The translations under genes and the position numbers were made by a program. A stretch of 64,000 nucleotides of DNA from assembly GCA_051647535.1 (NCBI GenBank), contig JBOFEA010000027.1:1-64000 (forward strand). Direction: 5' to 3'. Positions 33,495-41,463 of this stretch are shown piece by piece. Source of the stretch: Brevinema_A sp051647535 (lineage in GTDB: Bacteria > Spirochaetota > Brevinematia > Brevinematales > Brevinemataceae). Positions within the stretch are counted from its first letter, which is position 1. Every line of letters begins with the position of its first letter. A model generated the notes under the pieces. That model was given only the letters and a program-made list of their open reading frames with translations, had not been told where the DNA came from and did not search any database.

Positions 33495-34580
33495 ATGTTA
33501 TGGTTGGAAACATCATTAAAATATATTATTTCATTAATAGGGTTAAGTGAAAGCTCAGAAATTTGGTGGGAAGTATTTTCAGCAAAATTTCTGTTTTCTG
33601 TTAGCGAGTTATTGATTTTATTTATAATTATTTTGTTTATTGTTCAATTTTTGATGACCTTTATTAATCCTGAACAACTCAAAGAAAAAATTAATAACGT
33701 TTCTCCACTATCGGCTCATATTTTTGCAGCTGTCTTTGGAGCGGTGACACCTTTTTGTACTTGTTCTGGTGTTCCTGTTTTTGCCGGATTGATTAAAACA
33801 GGAATACCTGCTGGGGTGGCATTTTCGTTTTTGATCACTTCTCCTCTTGTTAATACCATTGCTTTAGCGGGATTGTGGACTATTTTTGGAGCAAAAACAG
33901 CTGTTTTATATGTTATTTTTGGATTGTGTGCTGGTGTGATAGGTGGGATCGTGCTATCATGGTTCAAAGTAGATGATCTTTTAATACGAAACACCTCTCA
34001 AGATCAATCTACATGCTGTGGTTCAAGCAATACAAAATCTGATTTGGTTGCTTGTTGTTCTTCTCAACCAAATTCTTTATCTCCGGTATCTATGTCAAAA
34101 ATAAATGATTTTATGGTTGATAATTCCTGTTGTTCTGTTTCGGCGCCTGCTAAACGAAATCGTTTTCAAGAGTCATGGAGAGAAACCATTAGTATTATTT
34201 ATCCTGTTATTCCTTATTTGTTGATTGGTTCTGCAATAGGTATTGGTATTACGATGGGATTTAGTGAAGAATCAATAGCTTCTTTTGTAAATTATAATCC
34301 TTTGGTGTCTGTTCCTGCCGCTATTGTTATAGGAGCCCCTCTTTATTCGAGTACGATATCTGTGTTGCCTATTATTGCAGGTCTTTATGAAAAAGGTCTT
34401 GGAATAGGAGTAAGTTTTGCGTTATTGATGTCTATTGGGGGAATGTCTTTTCCGGAATGGAGCCTCTTAGCAGGTATGATGAAAAGGAAGCTGTTGCTTT
34501 TATTTATTGGAATTACAGGATTTTTGATCCTAATTATTAGTTATATGTTTAGTATTTTACAATTTCTAAAGTTCTTATAG
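33495..34580 (+). CDS. ArsP/YraQ-like (DUF318) permease
   Basis: This is a polytopic transporter of 361 residues in two halves of about four helices each. The signature PFCTCSGVPVFAGLIKTGIP (Cys88 and Cys90) and FLITSPLVNTI near residues 110-120 are those of the permease family that includes ArsP, an efflux pump for organic arsenicals. The central loop (about residues 170-220) has three Cys pairs (TCCGSS, ACCSSQ, SCCSVS), which could bind thiophilic metal. The ATG at 33495 is preceded by GGAGAG and lies 12 bp after arsR. Substrate (trivalent organoarsenical or other) is inferred from ArsR. Confidence 0.8.
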   Translation: MLWLETSLKYIISLIGLSESSEIWWEVFSAKFLFSVSELLILFIIILFIVQFLMTFINPEQLKEKINNVSPLSAHIFAAVFGAVTPFCTCSGVPVFAGLIKTGIPAGVAFSFLITSPLVNTIALAGLWTIFGAKTAVLYVIFGLCAGVIGGIVLSWFKVDDLLIRNTSQDQSTCCGSSNTKSDLVACCSSQPNSLSPVSMSKINDFMVDNSCCSVSAPAKRNRFQESWRETISIIYPVIPYLLIGSAIGIGITMGFSEESIASFVNYNPLVSVPAAIVIGAPLYSSTISVLPIIAGLYEKGLGIGVSFALLMSIGGMSFPEWSLLAGMMKRKLLLLFIGITGFLILIISYMFSILQFLKFL

Positions 34581-34682
34581 TATGAAATAATGGAAAAACA
34601 GTGTTAATTTGTGTTTATAGAATGCTGATATCAGGTACTGAAACAAAAGTTAAACACTGTTCCGAATAATAAAGGAACTCTA

Positions 34683-34944
34683 ATGTTTCTTATTCCACTT
34701 ACCGTTGTAGTGGCAATTACAGCTCCTATTGTTTGTAAATATCTTAGGATTAACCGCTTCTAAAGAAATCAACGGTTTGGGATTAAGATCTTTTGCAATA
34801 CCTTTGAACTTATTTATTGAATGAAGTTTTCGTGCTTTAGGAATATTCTTGTTAGGAACGGTATTATGTACTGTTATTTCTTATTTTGTCTATATTATAA
34901 TGAGAAAAATAGACAAAATATCTCCTAATGACTTAGTAATGTAA
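34683..34944 (+). pseudogene. Broken small membrane-protein gene
   Basis: An ATG with AAAGGA in front opens a frame MFLIPLTVVVAITAPIVCKY that ends at a TAA at 34761. A shift into frame 34684+3n around 34740 gives LGLTASKEINGLGLRSFAIP, then a TGA at 34822 and a continuation through GIFLLGTVLCTVISYFVYII to a stop at 34942. So one frameshift and one nonsense codon break a two-helix membrane protein. The family is not recognised. Confidence 0.5.
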
Positions 34945-35030
34945 TCTTATCTCAACAGAAAAAATTCCATTTGAGAATACTTCATATTTTGTCCATGCTT
35001 GTTGGATATTTGAGGGAATTTATTCTAATA

Positions 35031-35060
35031 AAAAACCACCCTATGATTGGGTGGTTTGAT
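35031..35060. terminator. CCACCC-type hairpin
   Basis: AAACCACCC (35033-35041) with GGGTGGTTT (35049-35057). It matches the hairpin at 38107-38133 in stem and in six of seven loop bases. Confidence 0.75.
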
Positions 35061-35064
35061 TGTT

Positions 35065-35300
35065 CTAAAATGATGTTGATTTTATTTTTTCAATCACATG
35101 GTTATATAACTTATGATATTTTTTCCATGAAAATAATGTAGAAGGATGTTTAATATTCCAAAATACAATCTTTGGATATTCTTATATCTTTATAATTGAA
35201 TATTTTCATCAACCCATTCATACGATAAAAATCCCCATTTGAGAGCCCGTGCAAACGGTAACCATATTATACAATATTTGAGAATAAGATGGAGGAATTG
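35065..35300 (-). pseudogene. Decayed gene fragment
   Basis: On the minus strand a frame reads LHLILKYCIIWLPFARALKW and GFLSYEWVDENIQ to a stop. After a shift near 35195 it continues EYPKIVFWNIKHPSTLF and SWKKYHKLYNHVIEKIKS to a stop at 35065. The composition is clearly protein-like. Start and function unknown. Confidence 0.45.
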
Positions 35301-35304
35301 ACAA

Positions 35305-35397
35305 GAGTTGGACACATCGAGGTATGGATATAAAAACAGCTTACGATGAGAATTCGTAGATTTTATCTTTAATATTGCAGGGAGAAGGAATTGAACT
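35305..35397. repeat. Decayed copy of the tRNA-Tyr 3' end and its terminator
   Basis: Similar to 39405-39492 with substitutions and small gaps. It covers the sequence beyond the tRNA-Tyr terminator, the terminator hairpin itself, and the last about 22 nt of the tRNA. An 18-bp core (35372-35389) is identical to 39465-39482. The rest of the tRNA is missing. The direct-repeat pair encloses 4.1 kb. Confidence 0.75.
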
Positions 35398-35472
35398 ACT
35401 ATAGGCGGAACTTTTTCTTTTTTAGCATATGATAATCATTGTATATTAGTATAGTCTAGAGTGCAGGTAAAG

Positions 35473-36063
35473 TTAAGTTGTTGAAAACAAAGTTAGGTAT
35501 TTTGTAAGTTGTTGAGTAATATTTTGTGTTAAATTATAAGAATCTTTTGATAAACACCATTCATATAAAAATCCACGAAAAACAATAATAATATTTTTAG
35601 TGATTTCTGTATCAGTATCTTTAGATAAAATTTTACTTTTATTACGAAGTTTATTAACTTCTTGATAAATAGAATTATAGAGTGGTTTGTTAACGTCTAA
35701 TAAAAAATTATCTTTAAAAATCATACTGTAGATAAATAATTCAAGTACTAATTCATATCCTAACTCTTCAATAAGATAACAAAATTTTTGTAAAATGATA
35801 ATAATATGTTCTAATGAAGCAGTTTTTGATATTTTTTTTGTTTCTGCAATGAAAATAGTATAATTACTATCTAATATTTTAATAAGTATTCCATGTTTAT
35901 TTTGAAAATGATGGTAAAAATTTCCAATAGAAGTGTTTGCTTGTTGACAAATTTGCTTTATTTGCAATTCTTGAAAAGAATGAGTTTTAAGCAAATGAAT
36001 AGTAGCATTAATAATATTTTTTTCTGTGGTAATTGCTTGGTCTTTACGAGATATTTTAGACAT
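35473..36063 (-). CDS. TetR-family regulator
   Basis: It has 196 residues from the ATG at 36063, chosen because GGAGGT is directly upstream; the longer in-frame version would run back through its own promoter. Residues 5-55 carry the TetR helix-turn-helix (AITTEKNIINATIHLLKTH, then IKQICQQANTSIGNFYHHF with the diagnostic GNFYHHF). The C-terminal ligand domain is not conserved enough to predict an effector. It is divergent from the alkyl-sulfatase-like gene with palindromes between them, so it likely represses that gene. Confidence 0.85.
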   Translation of the reverse strand: MSKISRKDQAITTEKNIINATIHLLKTHSFQELQIKQICQQANTSIGNFYHHFQNKHGILIKILDSNYTIFIAETKKISKTASLEHIIIILQKFCYLIEELGYELVLELFIYSMIFKDNFLLDVNKPLYNSIYQEVNKLRNKSKILSKDTDTEITKNIIIVFRGFLYEWCLSKDSYNLTQNITQQLTKYLTLFSTT

Positions 36064-36085
36064 GATACCTCCTACTAATAAAAAT

Positions 36086-36114
36086 ATTATAATATATTTG
36101 TTGACAAAATACAA
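36086..36114 (-). promoter_or_regulatory. tetR promoter
   Basis: On the minus strand TTGTAT (complement of 36109-36114), 17 nt, TATAAT (complement of 36086-36091). Confidence 0.5.
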
Positions 36115-36150
36115 TTTATTTAATAGAATGTATTCGTAGAATTAATTCTA
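36101..36150 (+). promoter_or_regulatory. Sulfatase promoter with TetR-type palindrome
   Basis: TTGACA (36101-36106), 17 nt, TAGAAT (36124-36129). A perfect 14-bp palindrome TAGAATTAATTCTA (36137-36150) sits at the start site. A related half-sequence TAGAATGTATTC (36124-36135) overlaps the -10, so two tandem operator copies are possible. Confidence 0.6.
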
Positions 36151-36166
36151 TTGATAAGGAGAATAT

Positions 36167-38068
36167 ATGAGAACAATACTACTGTGTTTTTTAAGTTTTA
36201 TTTTATTATCTTGCAGTGCAGGTACAAATAAGAATAGGAAAGATGCAACTCAACATACGAAAGATTATCAAAACAAGGTTTTAAAAAGTGTACCTTTTGA
36301 TAATATTACAGATTTTGAAAATGCAAATAAAGGTTTTATAGCTAATTCAGATGGGAATATATCTTTTGAATTTATTTCAAATCAATCATCGCCGGATACA
36401 GTTAATCCATCATTATGGAGGCAAGCTCAATTAAATAATATTTCTGGTTTATTTGAAGTCACTCCTGGAATTTATCAAGTGAGAGGTTTTGATCTTGCTA
36501 ATATAACTTTTATTCGAGGAAGTAGAGGTTGGATAATTGTAGATCCACTAACGTCTATAGAATCTGCAAGGAAAGCTGTAGAATTATTTAGAAAACATAA
36601 AGGTAATGACCCGATTACCGGAGTTATTTTAACACATTCACATTTAGATCATTTTGGTGGAATTAAAGGAGTTGTATCTAATGAAAATATGAGTGGTGTT
36701 GCAATAGTAGCACCGGAACATTTTTTTGAGGAAGCAATTTCTGAAAATCTTTTAGCTGGAAATGTGATGGGAAGAAGGGCTTCTTATATGTACGGTAATT
36801 TATTATCTAAAGATGAAAAAGGTACAATAGATGCAGGTTTGGGCAAAGGAATACCGGTAGGGAATCCAAGTATTTTAAGACCAACACAAATTATTAGTAA
36901 AGATTATCAAAAATATACTATTGATGGAATTGAATTTGAATTCTTAATGGCTCAAAATACAGAAGCACCTGCAGAATTTATGTTCTATATCCCTAAATAT
37001 AGAGCAGCATCCAGTGCTGAAGTTATTAATCATACATTGCATAATTTGTCTACGTTAAGAGGTGCCAAAACTAGAAATTCTTTATTATGGACGGAATCTA
37101 TTGAAAAAACAAAACAGTTTTTTAATAATAAAGTTGATGTTCTTTTTGGATCTCATCATTGGCCAACATGGGGACAAGAAAATATTGATGAATTTTTAAA
37201 TAATCATGGTGATTTGTATCGTTATATCCATGATCAAACATTAAGATTTGCTAATATGGGATATACGGTACTGGAAATTCCTGAAAAGATACAAATTCCA
37301 AAAAGTTTATCTCAAGAATTCTATAATCGTGGATATTATGGTTCTATCAATCATGATATTAAAGCAGTGTATGATTTTTATTTTGGAGCATGGTGGGATG
37401 GTAATCCTGCAAATTTATATAAGCATCAACCGGAAGAGGTGGCTAAAAGATATATTGATTTTATGGGTGGAGAAAATAAAGTAGTTCGTATGGCTCAAAA
37501 ATCTTATAGTCAAGGCGATTACAGATGGGTGGTAGAAGTATTGAATCATGTAATTTTTGCTAATCCTAAAAATCAAAAAGCTCGCAATCTAAGTGCTGAT
37601 GCTATGGAACAATTGGGATATCAATCCGAATCAGCAGTTTGGAGAGCATATTTTTTAACAGGTGCTTTAGAACTTAGAAATGGAGTACAAGATTTACCAA
37701 CACCAAAAACCTCTTCATCGGATATGATTCAATCTTTACCAATATCAGAATTTTTCAAGTATTTAGCGGTGAGATTAAATCCTGAAAAAGCAGATAATAA
37801 AAATATTGTTGTTAAACTTGTGATTGATAATAATTCATATCTTGTGCAAGTTGAAAATTCTGTATTGAAATTTAGAAAATCACAAGTTTACAATCCTGAT
37901 ATTAAAATAGAAATGACACGGAATACGTTGAATCAAATATTATTAAAAGAAGTAAAAATAGAAGAGTTAATTGGTACAGATGTACAAGTAAATGATGCTC
38001 AGAAATTCAAAGAATTTATTCAATTATTTGATGAATTTGAATTTTGGTTTAATATTGTACTACCTTAG
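36167..38068 (+). CDS. Metallo-beta-lactamase-fold alkyl sulfatase-like lipoprotein
   Basis: This type III sulfatase family member (SdsA1/BDS1-like) has 633 residues. The signal ends in LLSC (Cys16), so it is a lipoprotein. The dinuclear zinc motif THSHLDHFGG (His157, His159, Asp161, His162) lies in the N-terminal hydrolase domain. GSHHWPTWG later adds another His pair. A helical dimerisation domain follows, and the last about 120 residues resemble the SCP2-like lipid-binding domain. Family members cleave alkyl sulfates such as SDS. The real substrate here is unknown. Regulation is probably by the divergent TetR gene. Confidence 0.88.
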   Translation: MRTILLCFLSFILLSCSAGTNKNRKDATQHTKDYQNKVLKSVPFDNITDFENANKGFIANSDGNISFEFISNQSSPDTVNPSLWRQAQLNNISGLFEVTPGIYQVRGFDLANITFIRGSRGWIIVDPLTSIESARKAVELFRKHKGNDPITGVILTHSHLDHFGGIKGVVSNENMSGVAIVAPEHFFEEAISENLLAGNVMGRRASYMYGNLLSKDEKGTIDAGLGKGIPVGNPSILRPTQIISKDYQKYTIDGIEFEFLMAQNTEAPAEFMFYIPKYRAASSAEVINHTLHNLSTLRGAKTRNSLLWTESIEKTKQFFNNKVDVLFGSHHWPTWGQENIDEFLNNHGDLYRYIHDQTLRFANMGYTVLEIPEKIQIPKSLSQEFYNRGYYGSINHDIKAVYDFYFGAWWDGNPANLYKHQPEEVAKRYIDFMGGENKVVRMAQKSYSQGDYRWVVEVLNHVIFANPKNQKARNLSADAMEQLGYQSESAVWRAYFLTGALELRNGVQDLPTPKTSSSDMIQSLPISEFFKYLAVRLNPEKADNKNIVVKLVIDNNSYLVQVENSVLKFRKSQVYNPDIKIEMTRNTLNQILLKEVKIEELIGTDVQVNDAQKFKEFIQLFDEFEFWFNIVLP

Positions 38069-38104
38069 TTTTATGATAAATATATTCGAGATATAATAAT
38101 AAAA

Positions 38105-38136
38105 ATAAAACCACCCTAGGATTGGGTGGTTTTATT
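38105..38136. terminator. CCACCC-type terminator between converging genes
   Basis: AAAACCACCC (38107-38116) with GGGTGGTTTT (38124-38133), with A/T runs on both sides. Confidence 0.85.
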
Positions 38137-38140
38137 TTTA

Positions 38141-38653
38141 CTATGTTTCTTTCATATATGTTTTAATCATTCTGATTGTTTGTTGAAATTCAGATGTATA
38201 TTTTCCTTTTATACTGGTTTTTTCAAAAAATTCTTTTATTATATTATCAAAGTACCAGATTTGAGATTCATAATTATGCTCAGACATTATATTAATGAAT
38301 TGAGTTTCTATTGATTTTCTTTTATCTTCAGATCCAAACATTTTATATGTAGTAACTAGAATTTTGATACATTTTGCTCCATCAGTATAATCATAAATTA
38401 TACTATCTCTTGCGCTTTGGTACTTAAGAAAATTGTCAGTAAGTTCTTTTATCCCATTTTCCGAGTTACTGATAGTATATGCAGATCGAAATTTAACTTC
38501 GATATCATAATATATGTGATTTTTAGGATTATATGCAAGTAAGTCAATATCACTATAGCCACTAGGTACTTCTATAAGGATATTAGGAATATAAAACCAA
38601 TTATGTATATTTGAAATATATTGAGCAACTATATTTTCATTTACTTTAGCCAC
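38141..38653 (-). CDS. Possible PD-(D/E)XK-fold nuclease
   Basis: It has 170 residues. The pattern SDIDLLAYNP (an acidic residue in a beta strand), 10-12 residues, then YDIEVKFR (E-x-K) is the core of PD-(D/E)XK nucleases. The remainder (helical, with IKILVTTYKMFG) fits a compact enzyme. I chose the GTG at 38653 because AAGGAG lies 6 nt upstream; an ATG further up (38704) lacks a ribosome site. It sits alone between two convergent or codirectional neighbours with no methylase next to it. It may be a restriction-type, repair or mobile-element nuclease. Confidence 0.6.
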   Translation of the reverse strand: MAKVNENIVAQYISNIHNWFYIPNILIEVPSGYSDIDLLAYNPKNHIYYDIEVKFRSAYTISNSENGIKELTDNFLKYQSARDSIIYDYTDGAKCIKILVTTYKMFGSEDKRKSIETQFINIMSEHNYESQIWYFDNIIKEFFEKTSIKGKYTSEFQQTIRMIKTYMKET

Positions 38654-38753
38654 GAAAAACTCCTTAATTACAATTGTTGTTATATATATAATTGATAAAG
38701 TCAAGTGTTTGGTTTTAATATGTATAAAATCTGCCTACGAGAAAAAGGCTATT

Positions 38754-38775
38754 GAGAACGACCTGCTATCGAGAC
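38754..38775. repeat. Short repeat shared with 39322-39343
   Basis: GAGAACGACCTGCT occurs at 38754-38767 and 39322-39335, followed in each copy by (A/T)TCGAG. It lies outside coding sequence in both places and may be a remnant of the sequence duplicated around tRNA-Tyr. Confidence 0.7.
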
Positions 38776-38835
38776 ACTATGTGAGGGATTTTTATAAAAA
38801 TCCAAAAAACAAGATAAGATAGGAAGATGTGTTAT

Positions 38836-39252
38836 TTAGAAATTAATATGAGTAACGGATAATTTTTCATCGATAATTTCCCAATTTTTATATGTTGAAA
38901 TATCAATTTTAATAAGATAACACTCATGGGTTTCAACAAACATTTTGTAAGCTTGAGGTAAAATTTGTTTATAGAGGTTCATAACATCTTGGTTTTGAGA
39001 TTCTGAAGTCAACCCTAGAATAAAAGCTTGACCTATCATTTGAATTTTGTTGGAGCATAAAGCGATATTATGATTTTGAGCAATTTGTTTATTTTTTATG
39101 GAGCTATCACGTTTAACAGAAGTAAAGTATAAATAGTCATTGTAAACAATAACACTAATAGTACGTGAAGTGACAATGTTATTTGCAGATGTGGACAACA
39201 CAAAATTCTCACCTTTGGAAAATTGTGATAATATTGCTGATTTTGTTTGCAT
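38836..39252 (-). CDS. Pyridoxamine 5'-phosphate oxidase-like flavoprotein
   Basis: This split-barrel FMN-binding-fold protein has 138 residues. Visible elements are FVLSTSANNIVTSRTISVIV (substrate/flavin strand), YLYFTSVKRDSSIKNKQIAQN and NIALCSNKIQMIGQAFI, a typical layout for small PNPOx-like proteins. True PdxH is longer and has more conserved Arg/Lys residues, so the reaction is not known. I chose the ATG at 39252 with AAGGAG in front; a longer frame to 39417 would run into the repeat next to tRNA-Tyr. Confidence 0.75.
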   Translation of the reverse strand: MQTKSAILSQFSKGENFVLSTSANNIVTSRTISVIVYNDYLYFTSVKRDSSIKNKQIAQNHNIALCSNKIQMIGQAFILGLTSESQNQDVMNLYKQILPQAYKMFVETHECYLIKIDISTYKNWEIIDEKLSVTHINF

Positions 39253-39404
39253 AATAGCTCCTTGAACAATAGAGTTTGTTTTATAGATATTTAATCTTTT
39301 CTTTACGCAATAAGGTATTGTGAGAACGACCTGCTTTCGAGGAATTATTTGTGAGAGTAAGAGAGTGAATGGGAGGGATATGTCCTTGATTATTTGGCAG
39401 TATA

Positions 39405-39492
39405 GAGTTTTGGACACATCTGTAAAAAAAAGCCTACGACGGGAACTCGTAGACTTTATTTTTTATATTGCAGGGAGAAGGATTCGAACCTT
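39405..39492. repeat. Intact copy of the tRNA-Tyr-side direct repeat
   Basis: Partner of the decayed copy at 35305-35397. It contains the tRNA-Tyr terminator and the 3' end of the tRNA. Confidence 0.75.
39423..39455 (-). terminator. Terminator of tRNA-Tyr
   Basis: On the minus strand the hairpin CTACGA...TCGTAG is followed by a T-run (A's at 39424-39431 on plus). Confidence 0.8.
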
Positions 39493-39550
39493 CGAAGGCG
39501 ATGCCGGCAGATTTACAGTCTGCTCCCTTTGGCCGCTCGGGCATCCCTGC
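39469..39550 (-). tRNA. tRNA-Tyr(GUA)
   Basis: On the minus strand acceptor arms GCAGGGA and TCCCTGC pair, with discriminator A. The anticodon stem GCAGA/TCTGC encloses CTGTAAA, giving anticodon GTA. A long variable arm as in bacterial Tyr tRNAs and T-loop GGTTCGAATCC are present. CCA is not encoded. Confidence 0.95.
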
Positions 39551-39561
39551 GATACTTGAAT

Positions 39562-39590
39562 ATTATATAATTATTTTTCATGATTGTCAA
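39562..39590 (-). promoter_or_regulatory. Consensus promoter of tRNA-Tyr
   Basis: On the minus strand TTGACA (complement of 39585-39590), 17 nt, TATAAT (complement of 39562-39567). Confidence 0.8.
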
Positions 39591-39723
39591 TAGATTTTAC
39601 AATTTTATTTTTAATTTTTTAATTATACTAATGATTTTAAAAATATTTATCGAATATATGATTAAATTAGTTATATATATTAATCAAATATATAATTAAT
39701 TTTGTTAATTTATGGAGATTTGT

Positions 39724-41199
39724 ATGTTTAATAATAGAGCATCAGGAATTTTGCTTCCAATTTTTTCTCTTCCGGGGATGGAGGGAATAGGAACCTTAGG
39801 TCAAGAAGCTTATAAATTTGTTGATTTTTTGTCGTTGTCGCAACAGAGTTATTGGCAGATTCTTCCTATAGGGTTGACTTCTTATGGAGATTCTCCTTAC
39901 CAAAGTTATTCTTCTTTTGCAGGAAATCCATATTTTATTGATTTATTTCAATTAGCTGAACGAGGATGGCTTAACCACGAAGAATTGGCAAATACTGATT
40001 GGGGATCTCCTGACCGTATTGATTATGAAAAAGTATGGCATCATAAGTATTATTTTCTTCGAAAAGCGTTTGCTGAAAGCGGATTTAATAATCATGATAT
40101 TCAAATATGTTGTAGTCATCATGAGTGGCTTGAAGATTTTGCTTTATTTATGGCATTGAAACATTATTTTGATGGCAAACCTCGATCTCAATGGCCTATG
40201 CTACGTGTTAAAGCGGATATTCCGGACAATCTAAGAGTGGCAATTGATTCCGAATATAGATTTCAAATTTTTCTCCAGTCGATTTTTTTTCATCAGTGGA
40301 ATGAATTAAAATCTTATGCATATGCAAAAGAAATCTCTATTATTGGAGATCTTCCTATTTTTACTTCGGATGATTCGGCGGATGTGTGGGCATCTCCGGA
40401 AGTGTTTCAGTTGAATGCGGACGGAAATCTTTCTGCTGTAGCCGGAGTTCCGCCTGATGCATTTAGTGAAACAGGACAACTGTGGGGTAATCCTTTATAT
40501 GATTGGCAGTTTCTTAAACATACAGAATTCGAATGGTGGATAAGACGGATGCAGGAAACACAAAAGTTATTTGATGTGATAAGAATTGATCATTTTCGTG
40601 CATTTTCGGATTATTGGTCTATTCCGCCTGATGCTATGGAAGCATCTTCCGGAAAATGGATTTCCGGGCCGGGAATTTCTTTTTTTGAAACCTTAAAGCA
40701 TAAAGTTAAAGATCTTCATATTATTGCAGAAGATTTAGGTATTATTACAGAAGATGTAAGAGAGCTTCTTCATAATACCGGATTTCCGGGAATGAAAGTA
40801 CTTTTGTTTGCATTTGATGGTGGTAATGACAATCCTTATTTGCCACATAATATTGTAGAAAACAGTGTTGTCTATACGGGAACACATGATAACGAAACAA
40901 CAGTTGGTTGGTATTGCAATCCTGAACATAAACACGAAGCTGCTAATGCATGTAAATATTTGAATATTCATCATGGTTCTCCTGAACATTTTGCTGAAAA
41001 ATTAGTAGAGACAGCAATGCATTCTAAGGCAAATCTTGTTATTATACCAATACAGGATTACTTAGGATTGGATAATTCTGCAAGAATAAATCAACCGTCT
41101 ACAGTAGGATGTAATTGGCAGTGGAGAATGACTTCAATTCCAGGGCAGCATACTCAACACAAAATAGCAGAATTAACAGCTCGAACAGCTAGGATATAA
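39724..41199 (+). CDS. malQ: 4-alpha-glucanotransferase (amylomaltase)
   Basis: This GH77 enzyme transfers glucan chains between alpha-1,4 glucans during maltodextrin or glycogen use in the cytosol. It has 491 residues. Family motifs: SPYQSYSSFAGNPYFIDL near residues 55-75, IGDLPIFTSDDSADVWA near 207-223, RIDHFRAFSDYW with the catalytic Asp, IAEDLGIIT with the catalytic Glu, and YTGTHDNETTVGW. I chose the ATG at 39724 with GGAG upstream. It stands next to a PTS sugar permease gene, but a 264-bp gap separates them and no regulator is adjacent. Confidence 0.93.
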   Translation: MFNNRASGILLPIFSLPGMEGIGTLGQEAYKFVDFLSLSQQSYWQILPIGLTSYGDSPYQSYSSFAGNPYFIDLFQLAERGWLNHEELANTDWGSPDRIDYEKVWHHKYYFLRKAFAESGFNNHDIQICCSHHEWLEDFALFMALKHYFDGKPRSQWPMLRVKADIPDNLRVAIDSEYRFQIFLQSIFFHQWNELKSYAYAKEISIIGDLPIFTSDDSADVWASPEVFQLNADGNLSAVAGVPPDAFSETGQLWGNPLYDWQFLKHTEFEWWIRRMQETQKLFDVIRIDHFRAFSDYWSIPPDAMEASSGKWISGPGISFFETLKHKVKDLHIIAEDLGIITEDVRELLHNTGFPGMKVLLFAFDGGNDNPYLPHNIVENSVVYTGTHDNETTVGWYCNPEHKHEAANACKYLNIHHGSPEHFAEKLVETAMHSKANLVIIPIQDYLGLDNSARINQPSTVGCNWQWRMTSIPGQHTQHKIAELTARTARI

Positions 41200-41463
41200 T
41201 TAAAAATTGTGATTTATTTGTAACGAATAACCGTGTTTGTAAAGAGTTGTTGGTATTAATCAATTTCTGCTTGAAATAATTTCTATTACGCTGTATACTA
41301 TTCTTAATTGAATATTGATTTTCAGTTATTGTATAAAACAAAAGTCTTTGTGAGAGAAATATGATCACTTGGAGTTTTTATATAGATATATATGATATTT
41401 GTATTATATCATTTGAAAATAATATAATTTATTGGAAATTCTTATGCATGAAGGAGGAAATAC

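Noticed and set aside
34581..34680. 9-bp inverted repeat AACAGTGTT/AACACTGTT after the permease gene as a terminator
   Set aside because: The loop is 47 nt and no T-run follows.
35371..35397. A second tRNA-Tyr gene at 35.37 kb
   Set aside because: Only the last about 22 nt of the tRNA resemble; the rest of the cloverleaf is absent and the T-arm is damaged.
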